Assembly (NCBI RefSeq): GCF_003148645.1 | Contig: NZ_QGGP01000004.1 | Span: 186,001-250,000, forward strand | DNA length: 64,000 bases | From: Xanthomarina spongicola | Lineage (GTDB): Bacteria > Bacteroidota > Bacteroidia > Flavobacteriales > Flavobacteriaceae | Direction of reading: 5' to 3' | In this document: positions 56,233 to 64,000 of the stretch, one piece after another | Numbering within the stretch: the first letter of the stretch is position 1 | How the letters are laid out: each line of letters opens with the position of its first letter | The notes under the pieces: generated by a model | What the model was told of the DNA's origin: nothing | What the model saw: only the letters and a program-made list of their open reading frames with translations | Databases searched by the model: none | Made by a program: the position numbers and the translations under genes

Positions 56233-56571
56233 GACTATGGTACAAGCCACTTCAAAATCGATATTATTTTCTTTTAAAAGATTATAAAAATCAGGGTTTT
56301 CTGTTCCTGGATTAAAAATAACACGTTTTGGATTTAAAGATATTATATAGTTATAATAAGCCTCTTGCCTCTTAGGATTTAAATATAAGGTTACTGTATC
56401 AATATCTTCATAAGGCATTAAGCTTGTATCAATTTTTACATTATTAATAGTGCCTTCTTTCATACCAAAAGCAACTACTTCATGACCAGAATTAATCAAT
56501 CTATTTACTGCCATATTTGAGTACCTATCAGGCTTTAAAGAGGCTCCAAACACTAAAGTTTTCTTATCCAT
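56209..56571 (-). CDS. CoA-binding (Rossmann) domain protein
   Basis: A 120-residue protein made of one CoA_binding Rossmann domain (MDKKTLVFGASLKPDRYSNM, HEVVAFGMKEG, NPKRVIFNPGTENPDFYNLL). It resembles YccU-type proteins of unknown function. Its 3' end overlaps the symporter gene by 24 bases. Confidence 0.87.
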   Translation of the reverse strand: MDKKTLVFGASLKPDRYSNMAVNRLINSGHEVVAFGMKEGTINNVKIDTSLMPYEDIDTVTLYLNPKRQEAYYNYIISLNPKRVIFNPGTENPDFYNLLKENNIDFEVACTIVLLSTNQY

Positions 56572-56667
56572 TTGTTAAATCGTTGTTAAGCAATGTTAAA
56601 AAGAGTAACAGTTATCAAAAATAGGCGTCTATTTATTAAACACAAAATTTGGCATCTTAAAATACAA

Positions 56668-56757
56668 TATATTTAATAGTCAACATAATAGTTGATGGTT
56701 AGTGTTAAGTCTGGCTATTAAATTGAAAAAACCCGAAGCTAATGCTTCGGGTTTTTA
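56668..56757 (+). ncRNA. Candidate small RNA 1 of a tandem pair
   Basis: A -7-like TATATTTA (56668-56675, with TTTG at 56648) is followed by ATGGTTAGTGTTA and, after 23 more bases, terminator ACCCGAAGC/GCTTCGGGT plus T5. No start codon with a real reading frame fits. It shares the motif and the motif-to-terminator distance with candidate 2. Confidence 0.45.
56731..56752. terminator. Intrinsic terminator in gene-free region
   Basis: ACCCGAAGC-TAAT-GCTTCGGGT (9-bp stem, GC-rich for this genome) has T runs on both strands. Confidence 0.88.
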
Positions 56758-56821
56758 ATTACAATTTGTTAAATGATAGTTAAAAACGTTAAGAGATGAA
56801 ATAAAAACAGCTTTTCTACGT

Positions 56822-56945
56822 CTATATAATAAGTGATAAGTTTTTAAGTAATCAAACTATAAAAAAACTTTTTATGGTTAGTGTTAGTTAAAATTGGTTA
56901 ATAGTTGGAAAGCCTCGAAACAGACTTGTTTCGAGGCTTTTTTTT
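56822..56945 (+). ncRNA. Candidate small RNA 2 of a tandem pair
   Basis: This second unit has the same ATGGTTAGTGTTA (56874-56886) and ends in the 13-bp hairpin AAAGCCTCGAAAC/GTTTCGAGGCTTT with a T8 tract on the + strand. No protein gene reads into this terminator from the + strand, which is the main argument for an RNA gene. The 5' end is uncertain. Confidence 0.42.
56909..56940 (+). terminator. Strong + strand intrinsic terminator beside fabH
   Basis: The arms AAAGCCTCGAAAC and GTTTCGAGGCTTT (13-bp perfect stem) have loop AGACTT and a long T run on the + strand. The minus-strand T run is short, so it points away from fabH but may also serve it. Confidence 0.88.
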
Positions 56946-56963
56946 ATTTTATTTATTATGTAT

Positions 56964-57974
56964 TTACCACTTAATAATAACAGATCCCCAAGTAAATCCA
57001 CTACCAAAAGCAGCAAGAACAACGGTATCTCCTCCCTTTATTTTTCCTTCTTCCCATGCTTCAGTTAAAGCAATTGGAATTGAAGCTGCAGTTGTATTAC
57101 CATATTTTTGGATATTATTAAAAACTTGGTCGTCTGTAAGTTTAAATTTTTTCTGAATAAATTGCGCTATTCTCAAATTTGCCTGATGCGGAACAAGCAT
57201 GTCAATATCATCAACATTCAAATTGTTTTTTTGTAACCCTTCATTGATAACTTCACTAAAACGAACCACAGCATTTTTAAATACAAACTGGCCATTCATA
57301 TAAGGGAAATAACTATCATCATCAGGATTATTATCAGCAAGAATATCATTAATCCAACGTTTTCCCATTCCTGGAGCAATAAGCACTAATTCTTCTGCAT
57401 GTTCTCCTTGCGAATGTAAGTGTGTAGATAAAATTCCTTTACTAGTATCTTCTTCTCTGGTTAAAACTGCAGCACCTGCTCCATCTCCAAAAATTACCGA
57501 AACACCTCTGCCTCTATCTGTTTTATCTAGACCATGCGAATGTAATTCACTCCCAATAACTAGTACATTTTTATACATACCAGTTTTAATAAAATTATCT
57601 GCTACAGAAATGGCATAAATGAAACCTGAACATTGGTTTCTAACATCTAAAGCACCAACGGTTTTAATATCAAGAGCATGTTGCACCTGTACTCCTGGTC
57701 CAGGAAAATACATGTCTGGACTTAAAGTTGCAAACACTATAAAATCGATATCGTCTTTATCTATTCTAGAACGTTCTATTGCAATTTTAGCTGCTTTAAC
57801 TCCCATTACTGAAGTAGTATCTCCAGAGCCTGGTTTAACCCATCGTCTTTCTTGTATTCCTGTACGCTCTTGAATCCATGCATCATTGGTATCCATCATT
57901 TTAGATAGATCATCATTCGTTACAACATTATCAGGAACATAATATCCTAATCCAATAATTTTCGAGTTATACAT
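56964..57974 (-). CDS. fabH: 3-oxoacyl-ACP synthase III (FabH family)
   Basis: A 336-residue KAS III that condenses acyl-CoA with malonyl-ACP to start fatty acid synthesis. The catalytic Cys is in RNQCSGFIYA, His in VPHQANLRI and Asn in YGNTTAASIP. It is single-gene, without the plsX/rpmF neighbours of the housekeeping fabH, so a role in branched-chain starter units or a secondary pathway is possible. The pair ERTGIQERR is typical of the family. Confidence 0.92.
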   Translation of the reverse strand: MYNSKIIGLGYYVPDNVVTNDDLSKMMDTNDAWIQERTGIQERRWVKPGSGDTTSVMGVKAAKIAIERSRIDKDDIDFIVFATLSPDMYFPGPGVQVQHALDIKTVGALDVRNQCSGFIYAISVADNFIKTGMYKNVLVIGSELHSHGLDKTDRGRGVSVIFGDGAGAAVLTREEDTSKGILSTHLHSQGEHAEELVLIAPGMGKRWINDILADNNPDDDSYFPYMNGQFVFKNAVVRFSEVINEGLQKNNLNVDDIDMLVPHQANLRIAQFIQKKFKLTDDQVFNNIQKYGNTTAASIPIALTEAWEEGKIKGGDTVVLAAFGSGFTWGSVIIKW

Positions 57975-58147
57975 AAATCATTTTTTTATATGTTCAAAAC
58001 AGTGTTGCAATTTAATCATTATATATAGTATTCTTATAATATTTAAATTTAAATATGAATTTCATAATAGGTCTACTATTTTAACATCCTTTTAATAATT
58101 TAAAGCATTAGATTTAGTAGCTTTAAAAACCAAAAATATATAACCAT

Positions 58148-60580
58148 ATGAAATCATTATTATTAAACATTGTATTGTTTTTTTCTCTCATTTCTTTTGG
58201 ACAGGAAAATTTAACCTATCAAAAACCTCATCAAAATATTCTAGAATTAGCTGAAGCTCCAATGGCTCCAAGCATAAGAATAGATAGTAAAGGAAATAAC
58301 ATTGTATTTCTTTATAGAAGTAATTTTAAATCTATTGATGAACTTTCTGAAACAGAAATGCGTTTGGGTGGATTACGTATCAATCCTGTAACTAATATTG
58401 GTAGTAGAACTAGATATTATACAGATATTACTGTTAGAATAGGTCAAGATGGAAACACACAAAAAGTAACCGGATTACCTGAAAAGAAACGTTTTGCAAA
58501 TTTCTCATGGTCGCCAAATCAAGAATATATGGCTTTCACTAATACAGTAAATTCTGGAGTAGAGCTTTGGGTTTTAGATATTAATAATGCTAAGGCAACT
58601 AAAATTAGTAAGGCAAATTTGAATGCTAATATGGGAAATCCCGTTACTTGGTTTAAAGACAGTAAATCTCTTTTAGTGAGTACGCTTCCAGCTAACAGAA
58701 ACCCTTTAATAGATACAAAAGAAGCGATACCAACTGGACCAACAATTTCAATAAGTGAAGCTGGTGTTGAAGCCCAAAACAGAACCTATCAAGATTTACT
58801 TAAAAACAAAAACGATGAGTATAATTTTGAATTATTAGCTCAAGCAGAATTACATAAAATTACTTTAGATGGTGTTTCAACTTTATGGAAAAAAACCGAT
58901 ATGTATCGAGATATCTCGTTTTCACCAGATGGAAATTATATAATGGTTACTACTATTAACAGACCATTTTCTTATTTAGTGCCTTACTACAGATTTCCTT
59001 CTACAACAACAATATATAAAGCTAATGGCGATTTTGTAAATACATTTCTAGAAGTCCCATTAATAGAAGATTTACCAAAAGGTTTTATGGCTGAAAGAAA
59101 AGGGAAAAGAGATGTTACCTGGCGAAATGATAAGCCTTCAACATTGGTTTGGGCAGAAGCTTTAGATGGTGGAGATCCAGAAAATGAAGTCCCTTTTAGA
59201 GATGAAGTGTTTCAACAAGATGCACCTTTTACTGGAAAAGTAACCTCGCTTCTAAAAACAAAAGATCGATATAGGTATATACAATGGGGAAATGATAATA
59301 CAGCCTTGGCTTACGATTACTGGTGGAATACCAGAAACACAAGAACCTATTTGTTTAACCCTTCAGATAATAGTCAAGAACCAAAAGTTGTATTCGATAG
59401 AAACTATCAAGATGTGTATAGCAATCCTGGAAGTTTTGTGTACACAAAAAACGATTTCGACGAATATATTTTGGACTTAGATAATAATAACGCCTTTCTA
59501 ATTGGAGATGGTTATAGCGACGCTGGAAAGTTTCCATTTGTAGATGAAATTAATCTAGAAACTTTAGAAACAAACAGATTGTATCAATCTGGATTAACAG
59601 ATAAAGTTGAAGATATTTCAATGGCATTAAATGCAAAACAAGGTGAGTTTATTGTAAAAATAGAGTCTAAAAATGAATATCCAAACTATTACATTAGAAA
59701 CATTAAAAAACGCATTGGATTAATTTCTTTAACACAATTTGAAAACCCTTTTATGAGTATTCAAAATGTTAAAAAGGAAGTGATTAAATACAAACGTGCA
59801 GATGGATTGGAATTAACAGGAACGCTTTATTTACCTACAGATTATGAAGCAGGTAAAAAATACCCAATGGTTATGTGGGCTTATCCTGAAGAATTTAAAG
59901 ATAAAAGTAGCGCTGGGCAAAACACTAAAAATTCTAATGAGTTTACCTATCCTTGGTATGGTTCACCAATTTACTGGGTAACCAGAGGCTATGTAGTTTT
60001 AGACGATGCATCTTTCCCTATTGTTGGTGAAGGAGACGAAGAACCTAATGATACGTTTATTGTGCAATTAGTTGCCAATGCAAAAGCAGCTATTGATGCA
60101 GTTGATGACTTAGGTTATATTGATAGAAATAAAGTGGCTGTTGGTGGACATAGTTATGGTGCGTTTATGACAGCTAATTTATTATCTCACTCTAACTTAT
60201 TTGCAGCTGGTATTGCTAGAAGTGGTGCTTATAATAGAACACTAACTCCTTTTGGTTTCCAGAGTGAAGAACGTAATTATTGGGAAGCTCCTGAGATTTA
60301 TTATAATATGTCTCCTTTTATGCATTGTGACACCATGAAAACTCCTTTACTTTTAATTCATGGTGAAGCAGATAATAATTCTGGAACCTACCCATTACAA
60401 AGTGAACGTTACTTTAATGCCTTAAAAGGATTAGGTGCTCCAGTTAGATTAGTTATGCTGCCAAAAGAAAGTCATGGTTATGTAGCTGAAGAATCTATAT
60501 TACATATGCTTTGGGAACAAGATACATGGCTGGAAAACAATGTGAAAAACACACCTGAAACTGAAGTTAAAACTGATTAA
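58148..60580 (+). CDS. Secreted S9 family prolyl oligopeptidase-like peptidase
   Basis: An 810-residue protein with signal peptide MKSLLLNIVLFFSLISFGQ. A beta-propeller (~residues 35-560; FSWSPNQEYMAFTN, DISFSPDGNYIMVTT) precedes the hydrolase domain. The triad is Ser 669 (GGHSYGAF), Asp 742 (HGEADNN) and His 776 (ESHGYV). It resembles glutamyl/dipeptidyl-type S9 enzymes that process peptides in the periplasm or outside. TAGCTTTA (58118) may be its -7 element. The AraC regulator follows by 43 bases. Confidence 0.92.
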   Translation: MKSLLLNIVLFFSLISFGQENLTYQKPHQNILELAEAPMAPSIRIDSKGNNIVFLYRSNFKSIDELSETEMRLGGLRINPVTNIGSRTRYYTDITVRIGQDGNTQKVTGLPEKKRFANFSWSPNQEYMAFTNTVNSGVELWVLDINNAKATKISKANLNANMGNPVTWFKDSKSLLVSTLPANRNPLIDTKEAIPTGPTISISEAGVEAQNRTYQDLLKNKNDEYNFELLAQAELHKITLDGVSTLWKKTDMYRDISFSPDGNYIMVTTINRPFSYLVPYYRFPSTTTIYKANGDFVNTFLEVPLIEDLPKGFMAERKGKRDVTWRNDKPSTLVWAEALDGGDPENEVPFRDEVFQQDAPFTGKVTSLLKTKDRYRYIQWGNDNTALAYDYWWNTRNTRTYLFNPSDNSQEPKVVFDRNYQDVYSNPGSFVYTKNDFDEYILDLDNNNAFLIGDGYSDAGKFPFVDEINLETLETNRLYQSGLTDKVEDISMALNAKQGEFIVKIESKNEYPNYYIRNIKKRIGLISLTQFENPFMSIQNVKKEVIKYKRADGLELTGTLYLPTDYEAGKKYPMVMWAYPEEFKDKSSAGQNTKNSNEFTYPWYGSPIYWVTRGYVVLDDASFPIVGEGDEEPNDTFIVQLVANAKAAIDAVDDLGYIDRNKVAVGGHSYGAFMTANLLSHSNLFAAGIARSGAYNRTLTPFGFQSEERNYWEAPEIYYNMSPFMHCDTMKTPLLLIHGEADNNSGTYPLQSERYFNALKGLGAPVRLVMLPKESHGYVAEESILHMLWEQDTWLENNVKNTPETEVKTD

Positions 60581-60623
60581 TAAAGTTACTAAATTTCACG
60601 GAAGCAGTTTTAGTTATTTAATA

Positions 60624-61499
60624 ATGAACATTGTAAAAACATATCAAAAAGTAAATTCTGAAAACGAAAACATGAGTTTTGGGATATCTAAAATGGAAGA
60701 TATTTACAAAAAACGAAATGGAAAGGTTGATGAACCACACAGACATAATTACTATACAGTATTAATTATAAATAAAGCAAAAGGCCAACATAAGATAGAC
60801 TTTAACGCTTATGGCTTATCAAACAAACAAGTTTTCTTTGTTGCTCCTGGACAAGTACACCAAGTTATAGAAACAGAAAAATCTTTGGGATATGCCATGA
60901 CTTTTTCCAATCAGTTTTTAGTTGAAAATTCTATTCCATTATCGTTTATTGATAGTTTGAATCTCTTTCAAAATTATGGACAAAGCCCACCTTTAGAGCC
61001 AAATAATGAACAATTTGTTACCATAGAAAATTTTGCAGATAATATTTTTAGGCTATTCTACAGTAATAAAACAATGAAACTTTTATCTATTGGTTCCTAT
61101 TTAAAACTCTTGCTGATAGAATGTAATAATATTTGTTCTATTAATCCTATCGAATTGGATGTAGACTCTTCTGGAGACAACCTAATTCGGACTTTTAAAA
61201 ATGCCGTAAATAACAACTATAAAAAAGAACACTCTACCACCTTTTATGCCAATGAGCTATTTATTACACCAGACCATTTAAACAGAACCTTTAAAGCCAA
61301 AATTGGTAAAACTGCAAAAGACTATATTCAAGCAAGAATTATAACTGAAGCGAAAAGACTACTTTATTTCACGGATTTAAGCAATAAAGAAATTGCCTAT
61401 GAGTTAGGCTTCAATGAGCCAGCCAATTTTAGTGCATTTTTCAAAAAACACACACAATTATCCCCTTCAAATTTCAAGCTACATGAGATAAGGTCCTAG
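60624..61499 (+). CDS. AraC family transcriptional regulator
   Basis: A 291-residue regulator: residues ~25-100 are a cupin-type sensing domain (HRHNYYTVLIINKAKGQHKIDF...FFVAPGQVHQV) and ~190-291 two HTH motifs (FYANELFITPDHLNRTFKAK and NKEIAYELGFNEPANFSAFF). It is likely to control the pirin-GNAT-YceI genes 100 bases downstream, on position alone. Confidence 0.92.
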   Translation: MNIVKTYQKVNSENENMSFGISKMEDIYKKRNGKVDEPHRHNYYTVLIINKAKGQHKIDFNAYGLSNKQVFFVAPGQVHQVIETEKSLGYAMTFSNQFLVENSIPLSFIDSLNLFQNYGQSPPLEPNNEQFVTIENFADNIFRLFYSNKTMKLLSIGSYLKLLLIECNNICSINPIELDVDSSGDNLIRTFKNAVNNNYKKEHSTTFYANELFITPDHLNRTFKAKIGKTAKDYIQARIITEAKRLLYFTDLSNKEIAYELGFNEPANFSAFFKKHTQLSPSNFKLHEIRS

Positions 61500-61570
61500 T
61501 TTCTAGATAAATGTCGGATTTTCATACGTTTACCCCTTTTTTTCATATTCCACAGTCTTCACATTGGTAA

Positions 61571-61578
61571 TATCTTTG
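61571..61578 (+). promoter_or_regulatory. -7 promoter element of the pirin operon
   Basis: TATCTTTG, an exact TAnnTTTG match, lies 23 bases before the pirin ATG. Confidence 0.6.
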
Positions 61579-61601
61579 TATCATACTTTAAAGCAAAGCA
61601 T

Positions 61602-62480
61602 ATGAACCGTAAGAAATTTATTAAAAATGCCCTTTTAACAGGTGTTGTTAGTGCTATCGCTCCACAAATACTTAAAGCAAACAATAACAAATCTATAAAT
61701 TCTACTTACGACACCTTGATGCAACAAGTAGGATTTAATCATATACCAAATAAAAATATACATACTATGAATACAGTAATTCACAAAGCAGAAACAAGAG
61801 GACAAGCAAATCACGGTTGGTTAAATTCACACCACACCTTTAGCTTCGCTAATTATTACAATCCAGAAAGAATGAATTTTGGTGTACTACGTGTCTTAAA
61901 TGATGATATTGTAGCAGCAGGAATGGGATTTGGAACGCATCCACATGACAATATGGAAATAATCTCTATTCCCTTAGAAGGCGATTTAGAACATAAAGAC
62001 AGTATGGGTAATGTGGCAGTTATTAGAGAAGGAGATGTACAGGTTTTAAGTGCAGGAACTGGAATAACACATTCGGAATACAATAAAAATAAAGACAAAG
62101 AAGTGAAGTTTCTTCAGATTTGGGTATTCCCTAAAGAGAAAAATGTCACGCCACGTTATGACCAAATTTCTATTAGAGATATTGTAAAAACCAATGAATT
62201 TTACCAAGTGCTTTCGCCTAATAAAGATGATCAAGGTGTTTGGATCAATCAAGACGCTTGGTTTCATATTGGAAATTTCACAAAAGGAAACTCAGATGAA
62301 TACAAAATCAAAAGAGAAGGAAATGGCGTTTATGCTTTTATTCTTGAAGGTGACGTTGAAATCAATAATGAAAAACTTTCCAAAAGAGATGGCATGGGGA
62401 TTTGGGATACAGACTCCATTTATGTAAAAGCTACAGAAAATGCACGTGTCCTTTTAATGGAAGTGCCAATGACAAGATAA
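61602..62480 (+). CDS. Pirin family protein with Tat-like N-terminal leader
   Basis: A 292-residue protein. The pirin cupin begins near residue 56 (MNTVIHKAETRGQANHGWLN); the metal-binding His motif GFGTHPHDNMEII is intact, with further ligands in GTGITHSEYN. Before it lie ~55 residues: MNRKKFIKNALLTGVVSAIA plus a low-complexity linker, which looks like a Tat signal with RK in place of RR. Most pirins are cytoplasmic or nuclear, so export would be unusual. It leads an operon with GNAT and YceI (25- and 33-base gaps). Confidence 0.9.
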   Translation: MNRKKFIKNALLTGVVSAIAPQILKANNNKSINSTYDTLMQQVGFNHIPNKNIHTMNTVIHKAETRGQANHGWLNSHHTFSFANYYNPERMNFGVLRVLNDDIVAAGMGFGTHPHDNMEIISIPLEGDLEHKDSMGNVAVIREGDVQVLSAGTGITHSEYNKNKDKEVKFLQIWVFPKEKNVTPRYDQISIRDIVKTNEFYQVLSPNKDDQGVWINQDAWFHIGNFTKGNSDEYKIKREGNGVYAFILEGDVEINNEKLSKRDGMGIWDTDSIYVKATENARVLLMEVPMTR

Positions 62481-62505
62481 TTATAACAATTTTAATAAAT
62501 ACAAC

Positions 62506-62790
62506 ATGGAACTAATCATAAAAGAACAAGAAAACAAAGGCTTTGCAATGGCTAGGGAAGATAACAAAAGAGCTGGATTAATGACCTATTCCATTGCAAG
62601 AAAAAATCATATTATTATCGATCATACAGAAGTTGATCCTGAGTTTAAAGGCAAAAATGTTGGGAAACAACTGCTCTACAAAATTGTAGAAATGGCAAGA
62701 GAAAAAAACATCAAAATCACACCATTATGTCCTTATGCTAATGCACAGTTTAAAAAACTAACAGACATTCAAGACGTATTAAAAAAATAA
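62506..62790 (+). CDS. GNAT family N-acetyltransferase (YidJ/YjdJ type)
   Basis: A 94-residue minimal GNAT (COG2388-like). HTEVDPEFKGKNVGKQLL carries the acetyl-CoA site (Q/RxxGxG/A), and ITPLCPYANAQF is the typical C-terminal piece. The substrate is unknown. It lies in the pirin-GNAT-YceI operon. Confidence 0.92.
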   Translation: MELIIKEQENKGFAMAREDNKRAGLMTYSIARKNHIIIDHTEVDPEFKGKNVGKQLLYKIVEMAREKNIKITPLCPYANAQFKKLTDIQDVLKK

Positions 62791-62823
62791 TAAATTAAAT
62801 ATTAACAATTAAAAACTATAAAG

Positions 62824-63345
62824 ATGAGTAACAAAACAAATTGGTCAATCGACAACGCACATTCAGAAATTGCTTTTAAAGTAAAGCATATGATGATTTC
62901 AACAGTAACAGGTCATTTCGAAGATTTTAAAGCAACTGCAAAAACAGATGGTGATAATTTCGACAATGTCGAGTTTGCTTTTAGTGCAAAAACAGCCTCT
63001 ATAAATACCAAAAACAAAGACAGAGATACACATTTAAAATCGGATGATTTTTTCAATTCTGAAAAATTCCCTGAAATGACATTTGTTTCTAAATCGTTTG
63101 ATGGCGACAAACTAATTGGAGATTTAACTATTAGAGACGTAACCAAAGAAATTACATTAGATGCTGAATTAAATGGTGTAGCTGTAGATCCTTACGGACA
63201 AACAAAAGCAGGTTTTGAAATTAGAGGAGAAGTTAACAGAAAAGACTTCAATTTAACTTGGAATGCGGTAACAGAAGCAGGTAGCATTGTAGTTTCAGAC
63301 AAAGTAAAATTAGTAGTTGATGTACAATTTACAAAACAGTCTTAA
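62824..63345 (+). CDS. YceI family lipid-binding protein
   Basis: A 173-residue YceI lipocalin-like barrel (WSIDNAHSEIAFKVKHMMIS...VTGHF; HLKSDDFFNSEKFPEMTF; FNLTWNAVTEAGSIVV). Many homologs are periplasmic; this one has no signal peptide, so it is probably cytoplasmic. It may bind isoprenoid-type lipids. It ends the operon; a terminator follows 86 bases later. Confidence 0.93.
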   Translation: MSNKTNWSIDNAHSEIAFKVKHMMISTVTGHFEDFKATAKTDGDNFDNVEFAFSAKTASINTKNKDRDTHLKSDDFFNSEKFPEMTFVSKSFDGDKLIGDLTIRDVTKEITLDAELNGVAVDPYGQTKAGFEIRGEVNRKDFNLTWNAVTEAGSIVVSDKVKLVVDVQFTKQS

Positions 63346-63431
63346 ACTAAAAAATACAATTAATAGCACATCTAAAAAGGCAATTTTTAAAGCTTCAAAA
63401 GAAGTTTTAAAAATGAACCAATAGATTAAAT

Positions 63432-63462
63432 AAAAGAGGTAGCATAATTCGCTACCTCTTTT
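63432..63462. terminator. Bidirectional intrinsic terminator
   Basis: AAAAGAGGTAGC-ATAATTC-GCTACCTCTTTT is a perfect 12-bp stem. It lies between the convergent YceI and oxidoreductase genes. Confidence 0.9.
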
Positions 63463-63499
63463 TCTGTTTTATAAACTTATGAAGATGACTGCTTAATTC

Positions 63500-64000
63500 T
63501 TATTTTTTATTTCCAACATGACTCATAGCATGTTCTGAAATGGCTGTAATAGATAAAGAGGGATTTACTCCAGGATTTGCAGAAATCATGGAACCATCGC
63601 AAACCATCATGTTCTTATAACCAAACACCATGTTATATTTATCAATAACTCCTTTTGATGCATTTTCAGCCATAACAGCTCCACCTAAAATGTGTGCTGT
63701 GGTTGGAGTTCCTAACAAAGCATCTGTAAAATTGGCATAGGGAATTCCGTTTACTTTATTGGCAACCTGTTTACCTAATTCCATAGCTTCAGGAATAAAG
63801 GCACTTGGTTTTGGTCCAGATTCTTTAACGGTTTTCATTTTGGTAAACTTGCCTAATTTAATTTGTAGCGTACTATCTAAAGTTTGCATAAATAATAAGA
63901 TAGTTGTTCGTTGTGCATAATTTTTTGAAAAGATGGTTTTAAAAAATCTAGAAGGCTTTTTAAAAAACAATCCGATGATTCCTAACAAACGAAAAATCAT
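63500..64000 (-). CDS. GMC-type oxidoreductase, C-terminal part (cut by window edge)
   Basis: 166 residues of an FAD-dependent oxidoreductase; the 5' part lies beyond base 64000. The C-terminal GMC motif is clear: MMVCDGSMISANPGVNPSLSI followed by TAISEHAMSHV. The GTPTTAHILGGAVMAENA stretch recalls cholesterol oxidase-like members. The ATG at 64000 is internal, because the FAD-binding domain must precede it. Confidence 0.85.
   Translation of the reverse strand: MIFRLLGIIGLFFKKPSRFFKTIFSKNYAQRTTILLFMQTLDSTLQIKLGKFTKMKTVKESGPKPSAFIPEAMELGKQVANKVNGIPYANFTDALLGTPTTAHILGGAVMAENASKGVIDKYNMVFGYKNMMVCDGSMISANPGVNPSLSITAISEHAMSHVGNKK

Larger units (their letters stand above)
56572..56963. other. Gene-free region with two terminators and duplicated motif
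   Basis: This 392-base stretch is the longest without a protein gene. It holds the 13-base direct repeat ATGGTTAGTGTTA (56695-56707 and 56874-56886), each copy 35-36 bases before a strong hairpin terminator. No ORF with coding character is seen. It is best explained as tandem small RNAs (next entries). Confidence 0.6.

Noticed and set aside
56572-56963. tRNA or rRNA gene in the gene-free gap
   Set aside because: No cloverleaf, T-loop or CCA pattern and no rRNA sequence could be recognised.

Overview
This AT-rich window reads as chromosome of a member of the Flavobacteriaceae (Bacteroidota), probably marine or environmental. The evidence is a long Flavobacteria-type SecA, type IX secretion (T9SS) C-terminal sorting domains on two proteins, a bacillithiol enzyme (BshC), a MiaE hydroxylase, the rpmB-rpmG-DUF4295-ftsY gene order, A-rich leaders without Shine-Dalgarno sequences, and repeated TAnnTTTG/TATCTTTA elements just upstream of starts, which match the -7 consensus of the Bacteroidota housekeeping sigma factor. 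I saw no rRNA, tRNA, CRISPR array, phage or insertion sequence. Most of the window is core genome with small secreted or accessory genes between.

Layout. 1-2.9 kb: 3' part of secA. 3.1-8.4 kb: a two-gene unit encoding a ~1,500-residue multidomain exoprotein that ends in a dockerin, followed by a small cohesin-like protein carrying a T9SS tail. 8.4-11 kb: ECF sigma factor, membrane anti-sigma factor and an exported protein with an 11-residue amphipathic repeat. 11-13 kb: DUF2911 protein and meaB. 13-17.8 kb: a lipid/envelope glycosylation group (sugar-nucleotide epimerase, polyprenyl-phosphate glycosyltransferase, duplicated LAB_N membrane protein, ArnT-like transferase, PAP2 phosphatase). 17.8-25 kb: MATE exporter, secreted beta-propeller, nitronate monooxygenase, T9SS subtilisin, mnmA, a candidate small RNA and a MORN-repeat protein. 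25-37 kb: yidC, pyrG, DUF3820, DUF922, LysM protein, guaA, PLP decarboxylase, bshC. 37-47.5 kb: miaE, DUF2975/HTH pair, lipoproteins, rimO, ftsY, DUF4295, rpmG, rpmB, cinA, Hpt, FAH hydrolase. 47.5-54.7 kb: exonuclease, P1 peptidase, esterase, lipoprotein, 2-oxoacid dehydrogenase E2, glycosyltransferase, recR. 54.8-64 kb: sodium:solute symporter, CoA-binding protein, a gene-free stretch with two candidate tandem small RNAs, fabH, S9 peptidase, AraC regulator, exported pirin, GNAT, YceI, and the 3' end of a GMC oxidoreductase.

The most interesting unit is the dockerin/cohesin pair. The large protein has a sugar-dehydrogenase-like propeller and a malectin domain but no sorting tail of its own, and its neighbour supplies both a cohesin-like fold and a T9SS tail. 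I infer a two-component surface-display device. The second theme is a scatter of short palindromic repeats; one supplies the last codons and stop of rimO and another is spliced in frame into the linker of the E2 gene. Heptanucleotide tracts also sit directly against two start codons. All function calls come from reading the sequence without database searches.
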